64,000 nt of DNA from Curvibacter microcysteis. GTDB taxonomy: Bacteria; Pseudomonadota; Gammaproteobacteria; Burkholderiales; Burkholderiaceae_C. Position 1 is the stretch's first letter; the number at the start of each line of letters is the position of its first letter. The position numbers and the translations under genes were made by a program. A model generated the notes under the pieces. It did no database searches. It was not told the origin of the DNA and saw only the letters and a program-made list of their open reading frames with translations. The stretch lies in NCBI RefSeq assembly GCF_028649435.1, contig NZ_JAQSIN010000006.1; one strand, 5' to 3'. Below, in pieces: positions 35,629 to 44,231 of the stretch.

Positions 35629-38293
35629 ACTCGGGGTCTTCCGGGAAGGCCTTGACGCTGAAGCCCAGGCTGCGCATCAGCTTGAGCATGGGCTGGTTGT
35701 TGGCCAGCACCAGGCCGTCGATCTCGGCCAAGCCTTTCTCGCGGGCCACGTCCATGATGGCTTCCATCAGGCGTGAGCCCAGGCCCTTGCCGTTGAAGTC
35801 GTCGGCCACCACCAGCGAGAACTCGCAACTGGTCTGGTCCGGGTTGGTGATGTAGCGCGACACGCCCACGATGCGTTCGCGTTCCTGCACCTCGCCCTGG
35901 TCGTTGAGGCTGCGGTGCTTCACCACCGCGACCAGGGCCATTTCGCGGTCGTAGTCGATCAGGGTGAAGCGGGCCAGCATCGACGGCGGCAGCTCGGTCA
36001 TCGAGGACACAAAGCGGAAGTACCGGCTCTCTTGCGACAGGCCGTGCACCAGCTCTTGCAGCATCTGCGCGTCGTCGGGGTGGATGGGGCGCACCGTGTA
36101 CTCGCCGCCGCCGCGCAGGGGCAGCACCTGCTCGTAGCGCGCGGGGTAGGGCAGGATGGCCAGGTGCTGGTAATTGCTTTGCCGGCCACTGGCGGCCTGG
36201 GGCGCGCTGTCGATCACGATGCGCGCGTCCACCGCCACGGCGCCGTCCTGGTCGACGATGATGGGGTTGATGTCCATCTCGCGCAGCTGGGGCAGCTCGC
36301 ACACCATTTCCGACACGCGCAGCAGCACCTGTTCCAGGGCTTCCTGGTTGACAGCGCTGGCGCCGCGCCAGTCGCCCAGGGTCTCTGCCACGCGGGAGCG
36401 GTCAATCAGGCGGCGCGCCAGGAACTGGTTCAGCGGGGGCAGTTCCACCGCGCGGTCGTCGATCAGCTCGATCATGGTGCCGCCGGCGCCAAAGGTGACC
36501 ACCGGGCCAAAGGGGTCGTCGGTCAGCAGGCCGATGCAGATCTCGCGGCCCCGGCGCGAGCGCGCCATCTTCTGCACCGTGGCGCCGTTGATGCGCGCCT
36601 TGGGCTGCAGCCGGGCCACGCGCTCGAGCATGTCGTTGTAGGCGTCGCGCACGCTGACCGCGCTCATCAGGTTGAGCACCACGCCCTGCACGTCGGACTT
36701 GTGGGTGATGTCGGGCGAATCGATCTTCAACGCTACCGGAAAGCCCATTTGCGTGGCCGTCATCATGGCTTCGTTGGCGCTGCGCGCCAGCACCGTGTGG
36801 GTGACCGGGATGTGGAAGGCCGAGAGCAGGGTCTTGGATTCCATTTCGGTCAGCACCTTTCGGCGCTCGGACAGCACGCTCTCGATCACCAGGCGCGCGC
36901 CCTCGATGTCGGGCTTGGCCAGCGTCGACAGCGGCGGCGGCGTTTGCTGCAGCAGCTGCTGGTTTTGATAGAAGGCCGACAGGTTGCCAAAAGCGCCGAC
37001 GGCGGCTTCGGGCGTGCGGAAGCTGGGGATCGAAGCCTCGTTGAGCAGGCCGCGCGCGGGCACCACCTGGTTGTCGCCCATCCAGCAGGCCAGCAGCGGC
37101 TTGCCGATCTGGGGCTTGAGCAGGGCCACGGCCTGGGCAATGGCCAGCGCGTCCACGCCCACCTTGGGCGAGCAGATCACCAGCACGCCGTCGATCTGGC
37201 GGTCTTTGCTGGCGGCGGTCACGGCGGCGCTGAAGTGCTCGGGGCTGGCGTCCTCGGACAGGTCGATCAGGTCGGTCAGCGAAGCCAGGGCGGGCAGCTG
37301 CGGGCGCAAGGCCTGCACCGACTCGGGCGACAGCCGGCCCAGCTCCAGCTTGATTTCATTGACCCAGTCGGCCGCCAGCACGCCCGGCCCACCGCCGTTG
37401 GTGACGATGGCCAGGCGCCGGCCCACCGGGCGGTAGCGCGAGGCCAGGCATTTGGCGGCCGAGAACAGCTCGACAAACGAGCGCACCCGCACCGCCCCGG
37501 CGCGGCGCAGGGCGGCGTCAAACACGTCGTCACTGCCCACGATGGCGCCGCTGTGGGTTTGCGCGGCCTGGTTGCCCGCCGGCTTGCGCCCGGCCTTGAG
37601 CACCACCACCGGCTTGGCGTTGGCCGCCGAGCGCAGCGCGCTCATGAAGCGGCGCGCGTTGGAGATGCCTTCCAGGTACACGATGATGCTGTGCGTCTTG
37701 CCGTCGTTGGCCAGGAAGTCCAGCACATCGGCCATGTCGACCACGGTGTTGGGGCCCAGCGAGACCACGGTCGAAAAGCCCACCGCGTTGTTGCGAGCCC
37801 AGTCCAGCATCGAGGCGGTCAGTGAGCCCGACTGCGACACCAAGGCCAGAGAGCCCGTGCGCGCCAGCGGGCCGCTGACGCTGGCGTTGAGCTGCAGCGG
37901 CGGGCGCTGGAAGCCCTGGCAGTTGGGGCCCAGCAGGTGGATGCCTTCGCGCAGCGCCACCTTGCGCAACTGCAAGGCCTGGTCGGCGCTGATGCCGCTG
38001 GAGATCACCAGCGCGGCCTTGCAATTGAGGCGGGCCGCCAGCTCCAGCGCGGCGCCCACGTCGGCGGCGTCCAGCGCGATGATGGCCAGGTCGGCCTTGG
38101 TCTGCGCCAGGTCGGCCAGGGTGCCGGTGGTGTGGATGTCGATGAAGCGCAGGCTGCCCGTGAAGTGCTGTGCCTTGATCGCGTCCTGCAAGGCCTGGGT
38201 GTGCGCCGGCAGCGGCGCCCCCTCGGCGCTGTGGGGCGCGAACACGACGATGGAGTCGGGCGAGAAAAGGGCGGTCAGGTAGTGTTTGTCCAT
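35603..38293 (-). CDS. Acetyl-CoA synthetase-like (ADP-forming type) / GNAT fusion protein
   Basis: 896 residues. Order: CoA-binding domain (about 10-130), succinyl-CoA-ligase-like domains (about 145-450, with ALVSQSGSLTASMLDWA and QTHSGAIVGSD), an ATP-grasp domain (about 475-695; LKIDSPDITHKSDVQGV), and a C-terminal GNAT acetyltransferase (about 725-890; SCEFSLVVADDFNGKGLGSRLM is the acetyl-CoA loop). This architecture is that of Pat/PatZ-type protein lysine acetyltransferases and related acyl-CoA ligases. The His in THSG is at the place of the phosphohistidine of active ligases, so ligase activity cannot be dismissed. It starts at 38293, 57 bp before the deacetylase-family gene's end. Confidence 0.87.
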   Translation of the reverse strand: MDKHYLTALFSPDSIVVFAPHSAEGAPLPAHTQALQDAIKAQHFTGSLRFIDIHTTGTLADLAQTKADLAIIALDAADVGAALELAARLNCKAALVISSGISADQALQLRKVALREGIHLLGPNCQGFQRPPLQLNASVSGPLARTGSLALVSQSGSLTASMLDWARNNAVGFSTVVSLGPNTVVDMADVLDFLANDGKTHSIIVYLEGISNARRFMSALRSAANAKPVVVLKAGRKPAGNQAAQTHSGAIVGSDDVFDAALRRAGAVRVRSFVELFSAAKCLASRYRPVGRRLAIVTNGGGPGVLAADWVNEIKLELGRLSPESVQALRPQLPALASLTDLIDLSEDASPEHFSAAVTAASKDRQIDGVLVICSPKVGVDALAIAQAVALLKPQIGKPLLACWMGDNQVVPARGLLNEASIPSFRTPEAAVGAFGNLSAFYQNQQLLQQTPPPLSTLAKPDIEGARLVIESVLSERRKVLTEMESKTLLSAFHIPVTHTVLARSANEAMMTATQMGFPVALKIDSPDITHKSDVQGVVLNLMSAVSVRDAYNDMLERVARLQPKARINGATVQKMARSRRGREICIGLLTDDPFGPVVTFGAGGTMIELIDDRAVELPPLNQFLARRLIDRSRVAETLGDWRGASAVNQEALEQVLLRVSEMVCELPQLREMDINPIIVDQDGAVAVDARIVIDSAPQAASGRQSNYQHLAILPYPARYEQVLPLRGGGEYTVRPIHPDDAQMLQELVHGLSQESRYFRFVSSMTELPPSMLARFTLIDYDREMALVAVVKHRSLNDQGEVQERERIVGVSRYITNPDQTSCEFSLVVADDFNGKGLGSRLMEAIMDVAREKGLAEIDGLVLANNQPMLKLMRSLGFSVKAFPEDPEFKLVTHAL

Positions 38294-38350
38294 GGGGTCC
38301 GTCGCGGTCGGTCAGGGGGCGTTGGGCTGGGGTGAATGGTCGTTGAAATC

Positions 38351-39277
38351 TCAGTCGGCGCCAATCAGCACTTTGACGTGGGCGCCAGCGCTGCGCGCCA
38401 GGGGGCTGAGCACATAGCCGCCTTCCAGGCACGAAATGACGCGCCCTTGGCAATGGCGCTGCGCCACCGCCATCAGCTGCTGGGTCACCCATTCGTAATC
38501 GGCTTCGAGCAGGGCCAGGTTGCCCATGTCGTCGTCGCGGTGCGCGTCAAAGCCCGCGGAGATGTAGATCAGCTCGGGCGCAAACGCGTCGAGCGCCGGC
38601 AGCCAGTGTTGGGTGACGGCCTCGCGGAAGGCGTCTCGGCCCGAGCGCGAGGGCAGGCCCACATGGACCATGCCGGGGCGGTTGGGCACCTCTTCGGGGA
38701 AGGGGTAGAGGCCTTTTTCGTAGATGGAGCACATCAGCACGCGCTCGTCCCCCTGGAAGATGTCTTCGCTGCCATTGCCGTGGTGCACGTCGAAGTCGAT
38801 CAGGGCCACCCGGCTCAGGCCATGCACGTCCAGGGCATGGCGCACGCCGACGGCGGCGTTGTTGAAGAAGCAAAAGCCCATGGCTTGGCGGTAGGCCGCG
38901 TGGTGGCCTGGCGGGCGCACGCAGCAAAAGGCGGCGGCCACCTCGCGGTTCAGCACCAGGTCGGTGGCCTGCACGGCCGCCCCGGCTGCGCGCAGGGCGG
39001 CGGTCACGGTGTGCGGGTTCATGTTGGTGTCGGGGTCGACGGCGTGGTAGCCCTCGCTGGGCGAGGCGGCCAGGATTTCGCTCACGTACAGCGAGGAATG
39101 CGCGCGGCCCAGTTGCTCGGGCGTGGCCAAGGGCGCGTCATAGGGCAGCATGTAGTCCAGCAAGCCCTTGATCAGCAGGTGGTCGTGGATGGCCGCCAGG
39201 CGCTCCGGGCACTCGGGGTGCTGGGCGCCCATCTCATGGCGGGTGCAATCGGCGTGGGTGATGTAGGCGGCCAGCAA
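38351..39277 (-). CDS. Histone deacetylase-family (class II-like) amidohydrolase
   Basis: Zinc-dependent deacetylase/amidohydrolase fold, 308 residues from a TTG at 39277. This start is preferred because GGAG lies 6 bases upstream and homology begins there (LLAAYITHADCTRHEMG); the frame remains open further upstream. Active-site motifs are VRPPGHHAAYRQAMGFCFFN (catalytic His pair), ALIDFDVHHGNG (zinc Asp/His) and YISAGFDAH (zinc Asp). In bacteria this family acts on acetylpolyamines or acetyl-lysine. Being directly upstream of a Pat-like acetyltransferase gene on the same strand suggests an acetylation/deacetylation pair; that link is inference. Confidence 0.87.
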   Translation of the reverse strand: MLAAYITHADCTRHEMGAQHPECPERLAAIHDHLLIKGLLDYMLPYDAPLATPEQLGRAHSSLYVSEILAASPSEGYHAVDPDTNMNPHTVTAALRAAGAAVQATDLVLNREVAAAFCCVRPPGHHAAYRQAMGFCFFNNAAVGVRHALDVHGLSRVALIDFDVHHGNGSEDIFQGDERVLMCSIYEKGLYPFPEEVPNRPGMVHVGLPSRSGRDAFREAVTQHWLPALDAFAPELIYISAGFDAHRDDDMGNLALLEADYEWVTQQLMAVAQRHCQGRVISCLEGGYVLSPLARSAGAHVKVLIGAD

Positions 39278-39446
39278 AACAGTCTCCGTCGTGGGCCGGT
39301 ACGGCCGACCCTTTGCACACACTGTAGGCCGGGCCGGCGCGCTCAGATTTGACCTGAGGCAACTGTGACGGGTGTGCGCCCCTGTCACCAGGGGGTGGAC
39401 CCGAAGAGCGGGTCGCTTGGGCGACCGGCGGAGCGCTGGGAGCGCC

Positions 39447-40163
39447 TCATTCGGTCGTGCTGGGGCTCCAGAAAGCCTGCTGCACAAAGGGTTCGCTCTT
39501 CAGCTTGGCCACCAGGGCGTTGAGCTCGCTGCCTTCGACGGAGGTGGCCGACAGCGTGGCCTCGATCTCCACCTCATGCTCGCCAAAGGCATGCACCGAC
39601 AGGTCGCGCAGCGGGTGCTGCCACTGCTCCAGCAGTTGGTGCAGCAGGGACATGGCCTGCTTCTGGTGCTCACGCGCGGTGATCAGGTAGACCGTGCAAG
39701 TGACCTCGACCGAGGGTGTGGCCAGGGGCTGGCGGTTGATGCGGTTGACCACCGGGCGCAGCAAGGTGTTGGCGGCCAGCACAAACAGGGTGCCGACGAA
39801 GGCTTCCACCACCAGGTCCGAGCCCGCGCAGGCGCCCACGGCGGCCGAGGCCCACAGCGTGGCGGCGGTGTTGAGGCCGCGCACGCTGCCTTCCTCGCGC
39901 ATGATCACGCCCGCGCCCAAGAAGCCAATGCCCGACACCACGTAGGCAATCACCCGCACCGCGCCGTCGCTGCCTCCCAGCCGGTTGGCCATGTCCACAA
40001 AGATGGCGGCGCCCACCGCCACCAGCACATTGGTGCGCAGGCCGGCGGTGCGCTGGCGGAACTGGCGTTCCAGCCCGATCAGGCCGCCCATCACGAAGGC
40101 GGTGCTCAGGCTCAGCACCGAGTCGGCCAGGGACACGAGGTTGATGTTTTGCAGGGCTTGCAT
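39447..40163 (-). CDS. MgtC/SapB-family inner-membrane protein
   Basis: 238 residues. The N-terminal MgtC domain has several transmembrane helices (VLSLSTAFVMGGLIGLERQFRQR, then RTNVLVAVGAAIFVD, YVVSGIGFLGAGVIM, GLNTAATLWASAAVG), all strongly conserved family segments. The cytoplasmic C-terminal domain (about 150-238) resembles the ACT-like part of MgtC. MgtC proteins are linked to low-magnesium adaptation and inhibition of F-type ATPase; the exact role here is not shown. A magnesium riboswitch was not seen upstream. Confidence 0.9.
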   Translation of the reverse strand: MQALQNINLVSLADSVLSLSTAFVMGGLIGLERQFRQRTAGLRTNVLVAVGAAIFVDMANRLGGSDGAVRVIAYVVSGIGFLGAGVIMREEGSVRGLNTAATLWASAAVGACAGSDLVVEAFVGTLFVLAANTLLRPVVNRINRQPLATPSVEVTCTVYLITAREHQKQAMSLLHQLLEQWQHPLRDLSVHAFGEHEVEIEATLSATSVEGSELNALVAKLKSEPFVQQAFWSPSTTE

Positions 40164-40490
40164 GGCGTTCAGTCAGCACAAAAATGGGAGGGCGGGGCGC
40201 AAGCGCCATTGTGCCCAGCGCTGCTGTCCGGCGGTATGACAAGCGTGCTGAATTGCCGTTCGGGGCGCGCCAAGCCCAAAAAAAGGGGCCGTGGTGACGG
40301 CCCCTTGGGGTTTGGCGTGGCCCGATGCCGGCCTGGGGTGGTGCCCCGAGCGCCTTGTCGGCGCGTTCAGTGGCGAGGGTGGGGAAAAAAGGCGTGGCTG
40401 GTCGCGGTCACCGGTCTCGGTGCCAACGATGGCTGGCCAAAACGACTTTGGGGGACGGATGAGCGTCCCTGAGTCGCCCCACGATGAAAC
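40164..40490. other. Intergenic stretch between mgtC-like gene and hemP
   Basis: No convincing gene. The only clear element is the hairpin/T-run for minus-strand transcripts at 40278-40304. Confidence 0.5.
40278..40304 (-). terminator. Intrinsic terminator for the hemP transcript
   Basis: GGGGCCGT/ACGGCCCC stem with GGTG loop, followed on the minus strand by seven T. It lies about 190 bases after the hemP stop. Confidence 0.7.
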
Positions 40491-40706
40491 TCATTTGGTC
40501 AAGATCAACTTGCCCAGTCGGGTGGCCTGCAGCTTGTAGCGCAGGCCGTTGTGCACGATCTCCACCGCTTTTTGCCCACCCAGCAGCGCCTGGCTGGGCA
40601 GCTCACGCAGCGGCTCGGCGCCATTCAGGCGAGCGGGCTGCGGGCTCAGGCCGGTGGCCGAGACGGCGTCATGAAACGAGAGCGACAGGGCGTTGTGCAT
40701 GGACAT
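40491..40706 (-). CDS. hemP: Hemin uptake protein HemP
   Basis: 71 residues starting MSMHNALSLSF (an alternative ATG lies two codons in). The C-terminal block LLGGQKAVEIVHNGLRYKLQ, then TRLGKLILTK, is the HemP family signature. HemP is a small cytoplasmic protein known in Burkholderia-type bacteria as a regulator needed for heme uptake gene expression. A Fur-type palindrome lies 100 bases upstream. No heme receptor gene follows it in this window, so it would act on genes elsewhere. Confidence 0.85.
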   Translation of the reverse strand: MSMHNALSLSFHDAVSATGLSPQPARLNGAEPLRELPSQALLGGQKAVEIVHNGLRYKLQATRLGKLILTK

Positions 40707-40805
40707 GGCGGTGGCAGTGGTTGAACTCTGGCGTGGCACGGTGCGGCAGCAGGAGGCTGTGCAGGGCGCTGGGGCGCACCGGGCTGGCTGGGTTCTATTA
40801 TGCAC

Positions 40806-40830
40806 ACAAATGAGAATCAATCTCATTTGT
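40806..40830. promoter_or_regulatory. Fur-type palindrome upstream of hemP
   Basis: ACAAATGAGA and TCTCATTTGT form a perfect 10-bp inverted repeat around ATCAA; the core AATGAGAATCAATCTCATT resembles the Fur box. It suggests iron control of hemP and possibly nothing else, since the neighbouring gene converges away. Confidence 0.65.
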
Positions 40831-40891
40831 TTTTGAAAAAATGAGCAAAGCTCAGGTGAAGGCCTGGGCCTTGCTCGCGCGCCGCTCAGGT

Positions 40892-42937
40892 TCAGGCCAG
40901 GGCGCTGACCTGCACCGCGCAGTCGTAGAAGGTGGGGCCGCGTCCCATGTCGGTCAGGGCCTGGCCTGTGAGTTGGTTCACATTGGTGCCGTTCAGGCCC
41001 ATCTTGCGCCACCACAAGCCCAGGCCAACCACCACGCCAGGACGCGCGCGTGCGCTGACGTCGGCCTTGCAGTGGTATTCGCCGCGTGCGTTGAACACGC
41101 GCACCACGTCGCCGTGGCGGATCTGGCGCGCGGCGGCGTCGTCGGGGTGGATCTCCAGCAGCGGCTCGGTTTCCAGCTTGTTGAGGCTGTTGACGTTGAC
41201 GAAGGTGGAGTTCAGGAAGTTGCGCGCCGGCGGCGAGATCATGGCCAGCGGCCAGGGCCCCTGTGGGTCAGGCAGCTCGCGGTTGGGCAGGTGCTGGGGC
41301 AGGCCGTCCAGGCCTTGGGCCACCAGCTGCGGGTTGAGGAACTCGCAGCGCCCCGAGGGCGTGGGAAACCCCCCCTGGGCAAAGGGCGCGTCCGGCAGGG
41401 GCAGGCTGGCAAAGCCCTGCTCGAGCAGGGTGTTGAAGTCGACCCGGTCGCCAAAGGCCTGGCGGCACAAGGCTTGGTCGTCTTCGGCGAAGCAGGGCTC
41501 GTCAAAGCCCATTTTTTGCGCCAGGCGGCGGAAGATCTCGCTGTTGGGCAGGGCCTCGCCCACTGGCGCGATGGCGGGGCGGTTGAGCAGCACGTCGGTG
41601 TGGCCGTAGGCCAGGTGCACGTCCCAGTGCTCCAGCTGCGTGGTGGCTGGCAGCAGGTAGTCGGCGTGGTCGGCGGTGTCGGTCTGGAAGTGCTCCAGCA
41701 CCACGGTGAACAGGTCTTCGCGCTGGAAGCCCGCCACCACCTTGGCCGAATCGGGCGCCACCGCGACGGGGTTGCTGTTGTAGACCACCAGGGCTTCGAT
41801 GGCGGGGCCGAACTCGGGCGAGGCCGGGCGCAGCAAGTCGTCGCCAATGGTGGACATGTTGATCAGGCGCGGACGGCGCTCGCCCAGCAGGTCGGGCCGC
41901 TGCAAGGCCTGGCGCTGCACCGGGAACTGGCCTGAACTGGACAGCAGCAGGCCGCCGCCGCGCTGGCGCCAGGCGCCGACCAGGGCCGGCAGACAGGCCA
42001 CGGCGCGCACCGCGTTGCCGCCGCCGTGCACGCGCTGCATGCCGTAGTTCAGGCGGATGGCCGCCGGCTGGGTGGTGCCGTAGTCGCGCGCCAGGCGGGT
42101 GATTTGTTCGACCGGAACGCCGCACACCTCGGCCGCGCGTTCGGGCGGCCATTGCAGGGCGCGCTCGCGCAGTTCCGCCCAACCCAGGGTGTGCTGGGCG
42201 ATGTAGTCGTGGTCCAGCCAGTCGTGCTGGATCAGCTCGTGCATCAGGGCCAGCGCCAGGGCGGCGTCGGTGCCCGGGCGCAGGGCGATGTGCTCATGGC
42301 ATTTGTCGGCGGTTTCGGTGCGGCGCGGGTCAATGCAGACCAGGCGCGCGCCTTGGCGCTTGGCTTCCTGGGCGATGCGCCAGAAGTGCAGGTTGGAGCC
42401 AATTGAGTTGCTGCCCCAGATCAGGATCAGTTTGGCTTCGGCGAAGAACTGCACCTTCATGCCGACCTTGCCGCCCAGGGTGTTCATCAGGCCCGCGGTG
42501 CCGGCCGAGGCGCAAATCGTCTGGTCCAGGCGGCTGGCGCCCAGGCGGTTGAAAAAGCGCGCCGCCATGCCATCGCCCTGCACCAGGCCCATGGTGCCGG
42601 CGTAGCTGTAGGGCAGCACGGCCTCAGGCCGCTGCGCGGCCAAGGCACTCAGGCGCGCGGCAATGTCGGTCAGCGCCTCGTCCCAACTGACGCGCTGGAA
42701 CTGGCCCGCCCCCTTGGGCCCGACGCGCTTTTGCGGGTACAGCAGGCGGTCGGGGTGGTAGGTGCGCTCGGGGTAGCGCGACACTTTGGCGCACAGCACC
42801 CCGTCGGTCAGCGGGTGGTCCGGGTTGCCTTGCACGCGGGTGGCCACCCCGTCGCGCACGGTGGTGACCAGGGCGCAGGTGTCGGGGCAGTCATGGGGGC
42901 AGGCGCCGCGCACCTGTGTATCGTGGGGGCTGTTCAT
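40892..42937 (-). CDS. Molybdopterin-dependent oxidoreductase (formate dehydrogenase/DMSO reductase superfamily)
   Basis: 681 residues, cytoplasmic (no Tat signal). The N-terminus has CPHDCPDTC followed by GVLCAKVSR, the four cysteines expected to hold a [4Fe-4S] cluster. It continues with GTAGLMNTLGGKVGMKV and IWGSNSIGSN (Mo-bis-MGD pocket), CIDPRRTETA, and a C-terminal MopB_CT domain (FLNSTFVNVNSL to the end). No partner Fe-S or membrane subunit is adjacent. Substrate is unknown. It is divergent from a HAAT-type binding-protein gene across 89 bp. Confidence 0.87.
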   Translation of the reverse strand: MNSPHDTQVRGACPHDCPDTCALVTTVRDGVATRVQGNPDHPLTDGVLCAKVSRYPERTYHPDRLLYPQKRVGPKGAGQFQRVSWDEALTDIAARLSALAAQRPEAVLPYSYAGTMGLVQGDGMAARFFNRLGASRLDQTICASAGTAGLMNTLGGKVGMKVQFFAEAKLILIWGSNSIGSNLHFWRIAQEAKRQGARLVCIDPRRTETADKCHEHIALRPGTDAALALALMHELIQHDWLDHDYIAQHTLGWAELRERALQWPPERAAEVCGVPVEQITRLARDYGTTQPAAIRLNYGMQRVHGGGNAVRAVACLPALVGAWRQRGGGLLLSSSGQFPVQRQALQRPDLLGERRPRLINMSTIGDDLLRPASPEFGPAIEALVVYNSNPVAVAPDSAKVVAGFQREDLFTVVLEHFQTDTADHADYLLPATTQLEHWDVHLAYGHTDVLLNRPAIAPVGEALPNSEIFRRLAQKMGFDEPCFAEDDQALCRQAFGDRVDFNTLLEQGFASLPLPDAPFAQGGFPTPSGRCEFLNPQLVAQGLDGLPQHLPNRELPDPQGPWPLAMISPPARNFLNSTFVNVNSLNKLETEPLLEIHPDDAAARQIRHGDVVRVFNARGEYHCKADVSARARPGVVVGLGLWWRKMGLNGTNVNQLTGQALTDMGRGPTFYDCAVQVSALA

Positions 42938-43026
42938 CGTGATTTAAAGCAGTACTTGTGTTTCGCCGAATTGTCATCTAGGCGCAGAAAGGTTAGCTTG
43001 GCGTCTGAAATTGTCTGGAGTTTGTC

Positions 43027-44184
43027 ATGGATCAGTCTGCCGTCTTGAAGGCCCCCAGCCGGCGCCGCTTCGCCTGGGGTGCGGCGGCGCTGCTGGCCGC
43101 GCCAGGGCTGGCCCGCTCGCAGGCTGAAGGCAAGCTGGTGTTGGGCCAGTCCGTGCCCTTGACGGGGCCGGCGGCCCAACTGGGTTTGCAGTATGTGCAA
43201 GGCGCGCAATTGCTGCTGGAGCGTGTCAATGCCCAAGGCGGCGTGGCCCGGCGCTCGCTGGAGTTGCGCATCCTGGACGACGGCTACGAGGCCGACCGTT
43301 GTGCCGAAAACACACGTCGCTTGATCGATGACGAGGTCTTTGCCCTGTTTGGCTACGTGGGCACGCCCACCAGCCTGGCGGCGCTGCCACTGGCCACCAA
43401 GGCCCGCATCCCCTTTGTGGCGCCCTACAGCGGTGCTGCGGCTTTGCGGGAGCCCTTCAACCGCCAGGTCTTCCATGTGCGCGCGTCCTACCAGGAAGAG
43501 GCGAGCCTGATCGTGCGCGACCTGATCAACCTGGGCCAGCGCCGCATTGCGGTGCTGCGGCAAAACGACTCCTATGGCCAGGCGGGGCTGGACGCGGTGA
43601 CCCGTGCCCTGCAAGGCCATGACCTCAAGCCCGTGGCCCAGGCGGCCGTGGAGCGCAATTCCCTCGATGTGGCGGTCGCGGTGCGGGCCCTGGTCGCAGT
43701 CCAGCCCGATGCCATCGTGCAGATTTGCACCTACCAGGCCAGCGCCGCCTTTGTGCGGGCCGCGCGCAAGGCCGGCTTCGGCGGGCAGTTCCACAACGTG
43801 TCCTTTGTGGGCACCCAGGCCCTGGCCGACGCGCTGGGCAAGGACGGGGCAGGGGTGGTGATCTCCCAGGTCATGCCCTCGCCCTACACCTCAACCCACC
43901 CGCTGTCGCGCGACTTCCGTGAGGCGGTGCGCAAGGGCGGTGGCAAGGTGCAGATCAACTACTCCAGCCTGGAGGGCTACCTGGCTGCCGCCGTGCTGGT
44001 CGAGGGTTTGAAGGCGGCCGCCAATGCGGGCCGGCTGAGCCGGGAGTCTCTGGTCAGCGGCCTGGAGTCGCTGGGCCAGCAGACGGTGGTGGGTTTTCCG
44101 ATTTCGCTGAGCAGCACCAACCACCAGGCATCGCGCTTTGTGGAGCTGTCCATGCTGGTGGGCGACGGGCGCGTGCGCACCTGA
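43027..44184 (+). CDS. ABC transporter substrate-binding protein (Peripla_BP_6, orphan)
   Basis: 385 residues from ATG 43027 with GGAG upstream. The N-terminus KAPSRRRFAWGAAALLAAPGL resembles a twin-arginine or Sec signal with cleavage after ARSQA near residue 35. The mature protein has VPLTGPAAQLGLQYVQGAQ and further type-I periplasmic binding protein segments such as VGTPTSLAALPLATKARIPF. No permease or ATPase gene is next to it, so it either serves a distant transporter or is a sensor-type binding protein. Confidence 0.87.
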   Translation: MDQSAVLKAPSRRRFAWGAAALLAAPGLARSQAEGKLVLGQSVPLTGPAAQLGLQYVQGAQLLLERVNAQGGVARRSLELRILDDGYEADRCAENTRRLIDDEVFALFGYVGTPTSLAALPLATKARIPFVAPYSGAAALREPFNRQVFHVRASYQEEASLIVRDLINLGQRRIAVLRQNDSYGQAGLDAVTRALQGHDLKPVAQAAVERNSLDVAVAVRALVAVQPDAIVQICTYQASAAFVRAARKAGFGGQFHNVSFVGTQALADALGKDGAGVVISQVMPSPYTSTHPLSRDFREAVRKGGGKVQINYSSLEGYLAAAVLVEGLKAAANAGRLSRESLVSGLESLGQQTVVGFPISLSSTNHQASRFVELSMLVGDGRVRT

Positions 44185-44231
44185 GGCCCGGCGCCCGGCG
44201 CGCCCGCGGCCCGGGCGGGCTTTGATGGGGC

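Noticed and set aside
40291..40539. 82-residue plus-strand frame before hemP
   Set aside because: Covers the terminator hairpin and shows no coding features.
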